This document shows positions 18,320 through 27,315 of a stretch of DNA of 61,215 nucleotides, one piece after another (position 1 is the stretch's first letter; each line of letters begins with the position of its first letter). The stretch spans positions 1-61,215 of the forward strand of contig JAPLDU010000006.1 in assembly GCA_026391255.1 (NCBI GenBank). Direction: 5' to 3'. Source of the stretch: Bacteroidia bacterium (GTDB taxonomy: Bacteria > Bacteroidota > Bacteroidia > Bacteroidales > JAPLDU01). Under the pieces are notes generated by a model. The model did no database searches and had not been told where the DNA came from. It worked only from the letters and a program-made list of their open reading frames with translations. Made by a program: the position numbers and the translations under genes.

Positions 18320-19333
18320 ATGATTCTTTTACGGGAAAACTATCCCATCAGACACTTAAACACTTTTGGTTTTGATGTTAAAGCCAGGTATTTCTTTTCC
18401 TATACAAAAAGATCTGAATTACTTCAGATTATCCTTGCATCAAAATATACCGGGATGAATCGGTTGATACTTGGTGCCGGAAGCAATGTATTATTTACCG
18501 GAGATTTTAATGGACTGGTCATTCATCCTGGAATAAAAGGCATTCAGGTTATTTATGAGGATGCGGATTGTGTTCACGTTAAAGCGGGTGGGGGAGAGAA
18601 CTGGGATGAATTTGTCAGGTGGACAGTAGATAACAATTTCTCAGGTATCGAGAATTTATCCCTGATCCCTGGTACAGTAGGTGCTGCTCCGGTACAGAAT
18701 ATCGGGGCATATGGAATGGAAGTCAGTAATTCAATTATTAGTACTGAAGTTTTTGATATTGACCGGAAAACGCGGTCAATAACAGATAATTCGGAATGTG
18801 GCTTTGGCTATCGTGAGAGCGTCTTTAAGAGTGAGTTAAAAAACCGGTGTATCATAGAATCTGTGATTTTCCGCCTGGAAAAAAAACACCGGTTTGTTAT
18901 CAGTTACGGCAATATTAAGGAAGAATTGAAAAACTTCCCTCAGGTCGATCTTCAGACTATAAGACAATCGGTGATCAATATCCGGAACTCGAAACTTCCT
19001 GACCCGGTAAAATTACCTAATGCCGGGAGTTTTTTCAAAAATCCTGTCGTTACAGTGGAATTTGCAAAATCATTAAAAATGAAGTATGAAAATCTGCCGG
19101 TTTATCCTTCAACCCCTGGATATGTAAAGCTTGCGGCGGGTTGGCTTATCGAACAATGCGGATGGAAAGGCAAAAGAACAGGTCATTGTGGTGTACACAA
19201 AAATCAGGCATTGATTCTTGTTAATTACGGAGGAGCAAACGGTAAGGATTTATTGCAGCTTGCTGATAAAATAATGGATTCTGTATTTGATACTTTTGGT
19301 GTCAGACTTGAAATGGAAGTGAATGTTATCTAA
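18320..19333 (+). CDS. murB: UDP-N-acetylenolpyruvoylglucosamine reductase (type I)
   Basis: An FAD enzyme that reduces UDP-GlcNAc-enolpyruvate to UDP-MurNAc, the second committed step of peptidoglycan synthesis; cytoplasmic. Motifs: NTFGFDVKARYF, the FAD-binding LGAGSNVLFT and IPGTVGAAPVQNIGAYG, the active-site FGYRESVFK and the general acid Ser237 in NAGSFFKNP. The 337-residue length and the extra C-terminal segment fit the type I (E. coli-like) enzymes. Its stop codon overlaps the stop of the convergent hlyD-like gene by four bases (CTAA). No promoter is evident in the repeat-filled upstream, so it may be read from tpiA or have an unusual promoter. Confidence 0.96.
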   Translation: MILLRENYPIRHLNTFGFDVKARYFFSYTKRSELLQIILASKYTGMNRLILGAGSNVLFTGDFNGLVIHPGIKGIQVIYEDADCVHVKAGGGENWDEFVRWTVDNNFSGIENLSLIPGTVGAAPVQNIGAYGMEVSNSIISTEVFDIDRKTRSITDNSECGFGYRESVFKSELKNRCIIESVIFRLEKKHRFVISYGNIKEELKNFPQVDLQTIRQSVINIRNSKLPDPVKLPNAGSFFKNPVVTVEFAKSLKMKYENLPVYPSTPGYVKLAAGWLIEQCGWKGKRTGHCGVHKNQALILVNYGGANGKDLLQLADKIMDSVFDTFGVRLEMEVNVI

Positions 19334-20631
19334 GACGATAAGTGTTCTTTTAATATCAGTTTCAATGGATTAAATATCCGTTCCAGCAAACTTACATTTT
19401 CCGTTATTATTTCAGCTGTGCCCTGCAGTTTCTGGCTAAATGGTAAAATTTTATTATAGTTGGTTTTTAAACCATCCGGCAGTGCCAGTTCCACACTGTA
19501 ACTGCTGTCTTCAGGCGTTAGCGATATACTTGAAACGGTTGCTTTTATCATCCCGAATTCATTATAGGGATAGTTATCCAATTTGATATTTACGGATTGT
19601 CCGATTTTTACCTTACCTGCACCTCTGATGGGCAGTTCGGCCTTTCCAATAATCCTGCATGGTTTGTCAGGAACTATGGTCATTACTTTGTCACCGGTAT
19701 TTACATTTTGATTCGGACTCCAGAATTTATTAAAACTCACCTTTCCACTGACCGGCGACTTCAGTAGATATTTATATTCCCAACTGATCAGTTGATTGGA
19801 TAAATTTTCAAAAGAATCATTTAGGTTACGTACCACTTCGTTCTTTTTTTCCATCCGTTTTAACCGGTTATCCAGAATATCCTGATCTATCTGTGTTATT
19901 CGTATCTGATTGTTGGCTAAGTCTGTCATGGTTGCTTCAAATACGAGCTTCTTTTTCAACAGGTTGCTTTTAGTATCTTCCAGTTGGGATAAGGATATTA
20001 CCTCTTTTACATACAATAATGAATCACGTCTGTATTTTTCCTGGTACAGATCAATGTCTTTTTCGAGAAGTTCTTTCTGGACAACCAGTCGATTACTATA
20101 GGCCCTGTTTTTCTCAATCTCTTTTTGCAGGTACCTGATCTTGTTGTTGAAATAATTAAGCAGAAAGAATTGCCGGAACTCCTGGTAGGATTTGACAAAA
20201 CTCAAATACGAATCCTGTACTTCACCTAATGTCATGCCTGGTTTGAAAGTTAAAAATGAAGCAGAGTCTGATAAATTATTATTTGATTTGATCGAATCTG
20301 TAAATCTGATCAGATAATAAATATCGTGATAAGATGCCGTGTTTTCAATGATAGCAAGAGTAGTACCTTCATCAATACTTTGGTTGTCTTTGACAAAGAT
20401 GTTTTCAATTTTTCCGGTCGATCTGGTTATGATGCTTGCGGGAGGATTCTGGGTAAGGATAGTCACAGGTGTGAGAATAATATCAGGGTAATTGAAAAAC
20501 CAGCTTCCGGAAATCAGAATTATGATAAAGACCAGTACCAGGGCAATTCCCCACCGGGTGATCCTTCCGGGTATATGTCCCAGTATCTCCTGTACTTCAT
20601 CACTCCTGATATCGAAAATTGATTCACTCAT
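19330..20631 (-). CDS. HlyD-family membrane fusion protein of a peptide exporter
   Basis: A periplasmic adaptor that links an inner-membrane ABC exporter to the outer membrane. The 433-residue protein has a short cytoplasmic N-terminus, one membrane segment (about 30-50), a biotinyl-lipoyl-like part at about 75-100, a long alpha-helical hairpin (about 140-275, rich in Lys, Glu, Leu and Gln), a second lipoyl half (SPVSGKVSF) and a beta-barrel region with GKAELPIRGAGKVKIGQSV. It starts 11 bp after the C39 ABC exporter gene, so the two are one operon. It lies two genes from the double-glycine peptides, which are its probable cargo. Confidence 0.9.
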   Translation of the reverse strand: MSESIFDIRSDEVQEILGHIPGRITRWGIALVLVFIIILISGSWFFNYPDIILTPVTILTQNPPASIITRSTGKIENIFVKDNQSIDEGTTLAIIENTASYHDIYYLIRFTDSIKSNNNLSDSASFLTFKPGMTLGEVQDSYLSFVKSYQEFRQFFLLNYFNNKIRYLQKEIEKNRAYSNRLVVQKELLEKDIDLYQEKYRRDSLLYVKEVISLSQLEDTKSNLLKKKLVFEATMTDLANNQIRITQIDQDILDNRLKRMEKKNEVVRNLNDSFENLSNQLISWEYKYLLKSPVSGKVSFNKFWSPNQNVNTGDKVMTIVPDKPCRIIGKAELPIRGAGKVKIGQSVNIKLDNYPYNEFGMIKATVSSISLTPEDSSYSVELALPDGLKTNYNKILPFSQKLQGTAEIITENVSLLERIFNPLKLILKEHLSS

Positions 20632-20642
20632 GACATATGAAA

Positions 20643-22838
20643 TTAACTGCCAAGTTCAAGCTGGTTCCTGATTAAATTGAAATATTCACCCTTTAGTTGT
20701 TTTAGTGATTCATGATTTCCTGATTCGCAAATCCGACCTTCCTTCAGTACCACTATCTGATCGGAATGGATAACGGTGCTTAACCTGTGTGCGACTATTA
20801 CCACAGTCTTTCCTTGATAGAAAGTTGTCAGATTCTCAATAATCATTTTTTCATTTTCGGCGTCAAGAGCATTGGTTGCTTCGTCAAAGAACAGATAATC
20901 AGGATTTTTATAAACAGCCCTTGCAATGAGAATTCTTTGTTTCTGTCCCTGGCTCAGTCCATGACCGTCGGCACCGATCCTGGTATCATAAGCCATGGGT
21001 AATGATTCTATAAAATCCTGTATGTTAGCTATTTTAACAGCATATCTTAATCTTTCTATTTCGATGCTTTCTTCTCCCAGAGCAATATTCCTGGCAATAC
21101 TATCAGAAAAGATAAAACCATCCTGCATGACTACTCCGCATTTCTGACGCCACAATCTCTGGTTGATGTTCTTAAGCTGGATGTCGCCAACCCTGATTTC
21201 CCCTTTCACCGGTGGATAAAATCCAAGCAATAGCTTTATCAGCGTGGTTTTTCCGCTTCCGCTTGTTCCTACTATGGCAGTAACTTTCTTTTCAGGGAAG
21301 GTCATATTAATATCTTTCAGGACAAGTTCAGAATAGGGTCCTTCATATTGAAAAGACAGATCACTGACAATAATTTTCCCATCTTCCGGTAAAATGGAAA
21401 TTTTCTCTGTTTCAGTATCTTCCTCATCATTTTTCAGATGTATTTCACCCAAACGTTCCAGACTGATCTTTGCATCCTGTGTTTCATTCAGAAAATTGAG
21501 TATTTGTTCGACAGGGCTGTTTAACTGGCCAATGATATATTGTATAGCGAGCATCATACCAAGAGTGATACCTCCGCTCAGAACAGCTTTGGCAGCAAGA
21601 AAGGTAATGATAATGTTTTTTGTTTCGTTGATAAAAATACCGCCTGCACGCTGGTACTGGTTGAGTGAAAGGCTTTTCAGGTTAATTCTGTAAATCCTGG
21701 CCTGAATGCTTTCCCAGTCCCAGCGTTTCTGTTTCTCACAATTATTCAGCTTAATTTCCTGCATCCCGCTGATTATCTGGAAAATGCTGTTCTGGTTGTT
21801 TGAAAGCTGGGCAAAACGTTTGGAGTCCAGATCTCTTCTTTTTTTCAGAAACAGTTGAATCCAGATAATATAGAAAATGCTGCCGGCAAGGAATACCACA
21901 AAGATCATCGTATTATAAATGGCTAATACGATTCCGAATATGACCAGGTTGAGAGCCGAGAAAACGATATTTAAAGCTGATGAGGTCAGAAATGTTTCGA
22001 TGCGTTTATGATCGCCTATCCTCTGGCTGATGTCACCTATCATTTTGGTATCGAAAAATGAAATCGGTAACTTCATCATTTTGATAAGGAAATCAGATAT
22101 CAGCGAGATATTTACCCTTGATCCGATATGAAGTAATATCCAGCTTTTAATGAGGTCGGCGGACATACGGGAAGCAAATAGCACTAATTGTGCAATGAGC
22201 ACAAGGTAGATAAAACTGATATCGCGGTTATTTATACCATAATCGACTATTGATTGGGTAAGGAAAGGGAAAAGAAGTTGAATGATACTTCCAATGATCA
22301 TACCGAGAATCAACTGAGTGATATAACTCCGGTATGATCTCAGGTAATTGAAAAGAAACCTGAAACCGGATTTATCCTGTTTTTCTTCCAGGATATCAGT
22401 GGTGTAAAAATCCGGTCCGGGTTCGATCAACAGGCAAAATCCCTGCGGTACGCCTTCTTTCTTTGTACTGATCCATCCTTTCAGGAATTCTTCTTTTTTA
22501 TACACAATTTTATCGTGTGCCGGATCTGCTACCCAAACCTTTTCCTTACTGATTTTATAAATTACTACGAAGTGATTCTGGTTCCAATGGGCAATGCAAG
22601 GCAATTTTGCATCTTTCAGTAATTGTTCAAATGTCAGTCTTACCCCAAGAGTACGAAACCCGGTATGTTCCGCCGCATGGCTGATCCCCATCATGGAAAC
22701 CCCTTCACGGGACATGTAGCATAACTTGCGGACTTTTGATAAATCAATATTCTTCCCGTAGAATTTCGAGATCATGCGCAAGCACGCTGGACCGCAGTCC
22801 ATTGCATCCAGTTGCCGGTATGCCTGAAAAGACTTCAT
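20643..22838 (-). CDS. Peptidase-containing ABC transporter (C39, bacteriocin-type exporter)
   Basis: An inner-membrane exporter that removes double-glycine leaders and transports the mature peptide. The 731-residue protein has three parts. The first is an N-terminal C39 cysteine peptidase (1-135) with catalytic Cys15 (DCGPACL), His89 (NQNHFVVIY) and Asp105 (VADPAHDK). The second is an ABC exporter membrane domain (about 165-450, six segments). The third is an ATPase with Walker A GTSGSGKTT, signature LSQGQKQR (Gln for the usual Gly) and Walker B YLFFDEATNALD. All catalytic residues are present, so it should be active. The HlyD-like gene follows at once. Two short genes with matching leaders lie 446 bp upstream on the same strand. 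Confidence 0.95.
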   Translation of the reverse strand: MKSFQAYRQLDAMDCGPACLRMISKFYGKNIDLSKVRKLCYMSREGVSMMGISHAAEHTGFRTLGVRLTFEQLLKDAKLPCIAHWNQNHFVVIYKISKEKVWVADPAHDKIVYKKEEFLKGWISTKKEGVPQGFCLLIEPGPDFYTTDILEEKQDKSGFRFLFNYLRSYRSYITQLILGMIIGSIIQLLFPFLTQSIVDYGINNRDISFIYLVLIAQLVLFASRMSADLIKSWILLHIGSRVNISLISDFLIKMMKLPISFFDTKMIGDISQRIGDHKRIETFLTSSALNIVFSALNLVIFGIVLAIYNTMIFVVFLAGSIFYIIWIQLFLKKRRDLDSKRFAQLSNNQNSIFQIISGMQEIKLNNCEKQKRWDWESIQARIYRINLKSLSLNQYQRAGGIFINETKNIIITFLAAKAVLSGGITLGMMLAIQYIIGQLNSPVEQILNFLNETQDAKISLERLGEIHLKNDEEDTETEKISILPEDGKIIVSDLSFQYEGPYSELVLKDINMTFPEKKVTAIVGTSGSGKTTLIKLLLGFYPPVKGEIRVGDIQLKNINQRLWRQKCGVVMQDGFIFSDSIARNIALGEESIEIERLRYAVKIANIQDFIESLPMAYDTRIGADGHGLSQGQKQRILIARAVYKNPDYLFFDEATNALDAENEKMIIENLTTFYQGKTVVIVAHRLSTVIHSDQIVVLKEGRICESGNHESLKQLKGEYFNLIRNQLELGS

Positions 22839-22927
22839 TGCAAATAATTATTCCAGCGGATAACCATCAGGTTTGATAATTCACAAGATTAGTCTTTTTT
22901 ATGAAATTTTTGGCTTTCGGAGAAAAT

Positions 22928-22953
22928 AAATCTTTTGCCGGCTCAAAAGATTT
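22928..22953 (-). terminator. Perfect inverted repeat between peptide genes and exporter (terminator or attenuator)
   Basis: AAATCTTTTG-ccggct-CAAAAGATTT: two perfect 10-nt arms around a 6-nt loop, followed on the minus strand by ATTTATTTTCTC. It sits in the 446-bp gap between the peptide genes and their exporter, so it could reduce read-through and give more peptide than exporter transcript. It could instead be an operator. Confidence 0.5.
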
Positions 22954-23284
22954 CATGAAATAAACTGTGAATGATATAGTTGCAGTCTTATTTCAATATT
23001 CAACGAATTCTCATCTGAAACGATGATTTAGTATATTGGTAATGTGAAGAAAAATAAAGTCCCTGCGCCCATCCGTGATTGACCCCATAAAATACAAAAA
23101 GTGACTTTTCTGCCAAAAAAAATTAAAATATTTTGGTAAATAAAGTCACAATATCATATACTAATCTAATAATTAGTCATTTGTGAACATAAAACATTTA
23201 TCAGGCGGATTATATGAAACCTGAAAGTAGAAATAAAATGGATATCATGGATTGATATATCTAATTGTATTAATATTCAATTAA

Positions 23285-23482
23285 TTATTTCTTAATCGGA
23301 TCTGGTGGAATATCAGGATTCTTATCCTTGTCAGGATACTGGTCAACAGGAAGAGGATCATCACCACCCCTGATCCGGAGCATATCATTTACTGATAATA
23401 CACTGAAAAACATTTCACTGCTTAATTCAAAAATACTTGAGTTCATATCTTTTTTATTTAAATTATTATCACAAATATTCAT
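23285..23482 (-). CDS. Double-glycine leader peptide precursor B
   Basis: A secreted-peptide precursor of up to 65 residues. The leader contains LSVNDMLRIRGG, an exact fit to the LSxxELxxIxGG pattern cut by C39 peptidases, with Ile at -4, Met at -7, Leu at -12 and Phe at -15. Cleavage after GG leaves a 25-residue core that starts DDPLPVDQYP and ends NPDIPPDPIKK, rich in Asp, Pro and Lys and lacking Cys, Ser and Thr. The second in-frame ATG at 23446 (MNSSIFEL) is the start shared with precursor A and gives a 28-residue leader; it is equally likely. It is a tandem duplicate of precursor A, 8 bp away. The function of the core (toxin, signal or other) is unknown. Confidence 0.82.
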   Translation of the reverse strand: MNICDNNLNKKDMNSSIFELSSEMFFSVLSVNDMLRIRGGDDPLPVDQYPDKDKNPDIPPDPIKK

Positions 23483-23490
23483 TCAATTAA

Positions 23491-23703
23491 TTATTTTTTA
23501 ATTGGATCGGGTGGAATATCAGGATTTTTATCCTTGTCCTGATCCCGGTTAACATGTTCAGCATTATCACCACCCCTGATCCTGAGCATATCATTTACCG
23601 ATAATACACTGAAATACATTTCACTGTTTAATTCAAAAATACTTGAGTTCATATCTTTTTTATTTAAATTATTTTCAGAAATTATTATTTTGGATAAAAT
23701 CAT
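23491..23703 (-). CDS. Double-glycine leader peptide precursor A
   Basis: The upstream member of the duplicated pair, up to 70 residues. The leader again has LSVNDMLRIRGG; the predicted 25-residue core begins DNAEHVNRDQ and ends NPDIPPDPIKK. The two cores share their last 15 residues but differ in the first 10, while the leaders are nearly the same. The ATG at 23703 has AAGGG nearby; the internal ATG at 23652 (MNSSIFELN) is the one conserved in both copies. A motif shared with the ECF sigma gene lies just upstream (23719-23747). It is divergent from the TPR-CHAT gene. Confidence 0.82.
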   Translation of the reverse strand: MILSKIIISENNLNKKDMNSSIFELNSEMYFSVLSVNDMLRIRGGDNAEHVNRDQDKDKNPDIPPDPIKK

Positions 23704-23718
23704 TTCAATTCCCTTATT

Positions 23719-23747
23719 TATATTCCGTAAAACAGGAAAAGGTAACC
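23719..23747 (-). promoter_or_regulatory. Bipartite motif upstream of peptide genes, shared with the ECF sigma gene
   Basis: Read on the minus strand: GGTTACCTTTT, 10 nt, GGAATATA. The same two blocks with the same 10-nt gap lie before the sigma gene at 28876-28904. Two blocks about one and a half helical turns apart resemble an ECF promoter (-35 and -10), so the motif may be the target of that sigma factor. Confidence 0.6.
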
Positions 23748-23955
23748 AGTAAGATAAAAAAATAATGAAAATAAATAGTTCGGATAAAATGAAATAAATG
23801 CGGAAACATTTGGTATCATTGATAAAAACCTGCTTATTGAAATTTACAAATTTTTTTATTTAGATGTAAAAATAAAAAAATTGTTAATTTGGCTCGGTTG
23901 TTTACTGTGAATATCTGACTGATCTCTGTATTATTAGCTTTGAAAAAATTAATTC

Positions 23956-26900
23956 TTGAATATATTGCTGAGACCCTTGTATGTCATATTGTTTTATTTC
24001 CTGATATTCAGCTTCGGACGGGAGAATAACAACCGGAACAGCCAGGCTGGTGATCATATTTCGGTAAATAAATCAAAATGGAGCATCACTCTTGATCGAT
24101 ACATAACAAAAGGCCAATGCGACAGTGCATCAGCCTGCCTGGACAGTACTTATCGGGAGTGTGAAAAATCAGGAAACTGGTCCATTTTTGAAGAGACTAT
24201 CATTAAACTTATTAATTGTTATCGTAACGGTGACTATTATGATAAATCTAAATTGCTGCTTCAACAAGCGAAACAGATTGCTTTTATTCATCTAAAATCA
24301 GAATTACATATAAAAGCTGATTTGCTTTTTGAAGAAGGTTCAATTTTGATGGATGAAGACAACTACCAAAAAGCCATTGCAATACTCTTACAGTCAGTTG
24401 ATACAAGATTGAAAATCAATAATGACAGAGATAGCTTGATGGCATATTCATTTAACAATATTGCTTATTGTTATCTGAAAACAAGAGAGTTTAAATTAGC
24501 AATAGAATATTATTCAAAAGCAATACAGATTAGAAGGGCAATTAAACCAGTTGAAGATTTGGAATTGGCAGATTATTATCAAAATCTTGGGATAGCCAAT
24601 TGGCATCTGAGGAAATATGACAACGCTATACAATGGATTAATAGATCAATGAAAATCAAAGAAAGTGCCAATAGTACCCAGTTTCTGCAAATGATAAATC
24701 TTTATGTTATGGCTGGAATAATTTATAAAGATTTAGGATTGCTTGATAATTCGTTAGAAAATTATAATAAAGCTGAGAAACTAGCAATTTCAAAAAATAG
24801 TTTTTCACAAGACAGATTAAAATTAATATATGCAAATAAAGGATGGCTTTATTATTTAATTGGAGATAAATTAAAAGCTTTACAATATTTTAATAATGCC
24901 GTAAAATATTTAATTTCTGAGAAAAAGATCGACTATTACAACCTAGTTGATATTCTGAAGCAAGTGGGAATCATCTATATGGATAATATGGAATATAATA
25001 AGGCTTTAAATAGCTTTAAGGATGAAGTAATCATGACCAAGAAATATAACTTTCCACTGTTACCCGAAATTTACCAGGAGATTGCGAATTGTCATTTCAA
25101 GTTGGGAAATATTGAATTGGCAAATAAATATTACCAATTAGCCTTATCTACTAAGCTTGATGTAAAAAATTATGATTTTCTGAAACTGGCCATGTTATTT
25201 GAAGATTATGGCAATTTCTACCTTGAAACCAGACACACTGATGAATGCACAAATTTATTATTTAAATCTAAGGAGATATTGCTTTCAAAACTTGGAAATA
25301 AAGACAGGAATACATCAACAGCATACAGCTATATATCAAAGTATTATTCCAAAACAGGACAAACAATAACAGCCCTGGAATATTGCCAGAAAGCGATCAT
25401 TTCACTGGTAGATGGATTTGATGAATCTGACATATTTAAGTCGCCGGGAACAGAAAAAACGCACTACGACTACCTGCTAGCGGCCGCTTTAAAAGATAAG
25501 GCCGACCTGTTTGACAGTTTATATGAAAAATCCCCGGACATAATACTTCTGAGACACAGTTTGAAAAATTACCAGCTTTCCATTCGTCTGATTGAAAAAC
25601 TGAGGACTGGTTATCTTACTGAGGAAAGTAAGTTTGATATTTCACGCACCAGGAAAGGTACTTTTCTTAATGCCATGAAAGTAGCTGATATGCTTTACCA
25701 TCTGACAGGCAATAATTCCTACAGGGATATTTCATTTGAAATAGCTGAAAGGTCCAAGTCGGCAGTTCTGCTGACTTCCATCCGGGAAAACGAGGCTATT
25801 GGCTTTAGCGGAATACCCGATACTTTACAGAGCAGGGAAAAAGATCTGAAAATCAGGAAGGCATATCTTAACAATTTGATATATAATGAAAATGCCAATG
25901 AAAAAGATAAAGCAAAAATTGAAGATTGGCAGAAAAAAATATTTGAAATTGATAATCAATATGATAAGTTAATCCTGAATTTTGAGAAAAATTACCCACA
26001 GTTTTATTCATTAAAATATACAAATAAAGTTCTTGGAATTCATGACATTCAGACAAAATTAAAAGATGACCAGACAATTATAGAATATACGCTTTCTGAT
26101 TCGGTACTTTATGCATTTGTTTGTGAATCAAAAAATTATAACCTTGTCAAAATACCTATTGATTCGACATTTTATACAAATCTTGATTCAACCATAAAGC
26201 GAATTTCATTCACTGACATCCTCAGACTGAACTCCAAATCTTATGCAGCTTTTGTACATTCAAATTATATGTTGTACAGCAAGCTTATTTTACCTATCCG
26301 GAAATTGATTCATTCAAAGGAACTGGTGATCATACCGGATGATAAATTATCTTACCTGCCATTTGAAGCATTAATCACTGATACCATAACTGTTAGAAAA
26401 TTCAATTTCAGGTCAATGGCTTATCTGATATATGATTATACTATAAGCTATTCATATTCAGCTACTCTGATGTTAAATAACCCTATAAGAAGCTATTCAA
26501 CCAATAAAATGGTGGCATTTGAACCTTGCTATAACAATTTTGGCAGTCTGGATAGTGCCCATATCCGGCCAATAAAAGCTTTTAAAGATTACTTATCTGA
26601 TTTGCCTTACACAAAAGCAGAAATTAATTTTATTCAAAAGATATCAAATGGGCTTATTTTTCAGGATTATAAAGCCACTGAAGATAATTTTAAAGCAAGT
26701 GCAAAAGATGCCGGCATACTTCACCTGGCTATGCATTCATACATTGATAATGAGGATCCTATGTACTCAAAATTAGTCTTTACACAATCAAATACAGGAA
26801 AAGAAGATGGGTTGCTGAATACATATGAATTATATAATATGGAATTGCATGCCAAGCTGGCAGTATTGAGCGCCTGTAATACGGGTTTCGGGAAGCTCGA

Positions 26901-27315
26901 AAAAGGAGAAGGTGTCATGAGTTTTGCCAGGGGATTCCTGTTTGCCGGTTGCAAAAGTATTTTGATGACTATGTGGACTGTTGAAGACAGATCGGGTTAC
27001 CTGCTAACTGCCGGATTCTATAAAGGACTTTATGCCGGGAAGGAGGTAAATATTGCATTAAGAGAGGCAAAACTGGATTATCTTAAAAAATCAGATGCCA
27101 TTCGTGCACATCCTTATTTCTGGGCTGCATATGTCAATATAGGTAGCACTGATAAGGTTTTCACACCCTGGAATAATTGGTATCTGATTTCTGGGATTGT
27201 AATTTTTTGTGTACTTGTATTATTCGCTGTCAGAATAGTAATGGCCAGGAGAAAAATAAAAAAGGTGAAACTCCACAGGAATTTCACCTTTCCGATCAAC
27301 AATCGATATTACTAA
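23956..27315 (+). CDS. Membrane-anchored TPR-CHAT (caspase-like) protein
   Basis: A 1119-residue protein with a signal-like N-terminal hydrophobic stretch (LRPLYVILFYFLIFSFG), about ten TPR repeats at about 60-500 (for example AYCYLKTREFKLAIEYYSKA), a helical linker (about 500-700), and a CHAT domain at about 790-1065. CHAT domains are caspase/separase-like cysteine peptidases. The expected dyad is visible as His927 (HLAMHSYID) and Cys974 (LSACNTGFG). A membrane segment follows at about 1075-1095 with a basic tail, so TPR and CHAT parts should face the periplasm. The start is a TTG, since a stop codon lies just upstream and no in-frame ATG exists near; a TAGCTTTG box lies at 23935-23942. Its stop overlaps the convergent TPR gene by four bases. 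Confidence 0.88.
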   Translation: MNILLRPLYVILFYFLIFSFGRENNNRNSQAGDHISVNKSKWSITLDRYITKGQCDSASACLDSTYRECEKSGNWSIFEETIIKLINCYRNGDYYDKSKLLLQQAKQIAFIHLKSELHIKADLLFEEGSILMDEDNYQKAIAILLQSVDTRLKINNDRDSLMAYSFNNIAYCYLKTREFKLAIEYYSKAIQIRRAIKPVEDLELADYYQNLGIANWHLRKYDNAIQWINRSMKIKESANSTQFLQMINLYVMAGIIYKDLGLLDNSLENYNKAEKLAISKNSFSQDRLKLIYANKGWLYYLIGDKLKALQYFNNAVKYLISEKKIDYYNLVDILKQVGIIYMDNMEYNKALNSFKDEVIMTKKYNFPLLPEIYQEIANCHFKLGNIELANKYYQLALSTKLDVKNYDFLKLAMLFEDYGNFYLETRHTDECTNLLFKSKEILLSKLGNKDRNTSTAYSYISKYYSKTGQTITALEYCQKAIISLVDGFDESDIFKSPGTEKTHYDYLLAAALKDKADLFDSLYEKSPDIILLRHSLKNYQLSIRLIEKLRTGYLTEESKFDISRTRKGTFLNAMKVADMLYHLTGNNSYRDISFEIAERSKSAVLLTSIRENEAIGFSGIPDTLQSREKDLKIRKAYLNNLIYNENANEKDKAKIEDWQKKIFEIDNQYDKLILNFEKNYPQFYSLKYTNKVLGIHDIQTKLKDDQTIIEYTLSDSVLYAFVCESKNYNLVKIPIDSTFYTNLDSTIKRISFTDILRLNSKSYAAFVHSNYMLYSKLILPIRKLIHSKELVIIPDDKLSYLPFEALITDTITVRKFNFRSMAYLIYDYTISYSYSATLMLNNPIRSYSTNKMVAFEPCYNNFGSLDSAHIRPIKAFKDYLSDLPYTKAEINFIQKISNGLIFQDYKATEDNFKASAKDAGILHLAMHSYIDNEDPMYSKLVFTQSNTGKEDGLLNTYELYNMELHAKLAVLSACNTGFGKLEKGEGVMSFARGFLFAGCKSILMTMWTVEDRSGYLLTAGFYKGLYAGKEVNIALREAKLDYLKKSDAIRAHPYFWAAYVNIGSTDKVFTPWNNWYLISGIVIFCVLVLFAVRIVMARRKIKKVKLHRNFTFPINNRYY

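Noticed and set aside
22839-23284. A third double-glycine precursor in the gap before the exporter
   Set aside because: I looked on the minus strand for another LSxxxMxxIxGG leader and found none; only the inverted repeat at 22928 stands out.
23285-23703. Radical-SAM-modified RiPP precursors
   Set aside because: No radical SAM, YcaO or lanthipeptide synthetase lies in the window and the cores have no Cys, Ser or Thr; export of unmodified peptides is simpler.
23956-27315. Type III-E CRISPR-associated TPR-CHAT (Craspase) component
   Set aside because: No gRAMP/Cas7-11 or CRISPR array is present, and this protein has an export signal and membrane anchor, unlike the cytosolic Craspase partner.
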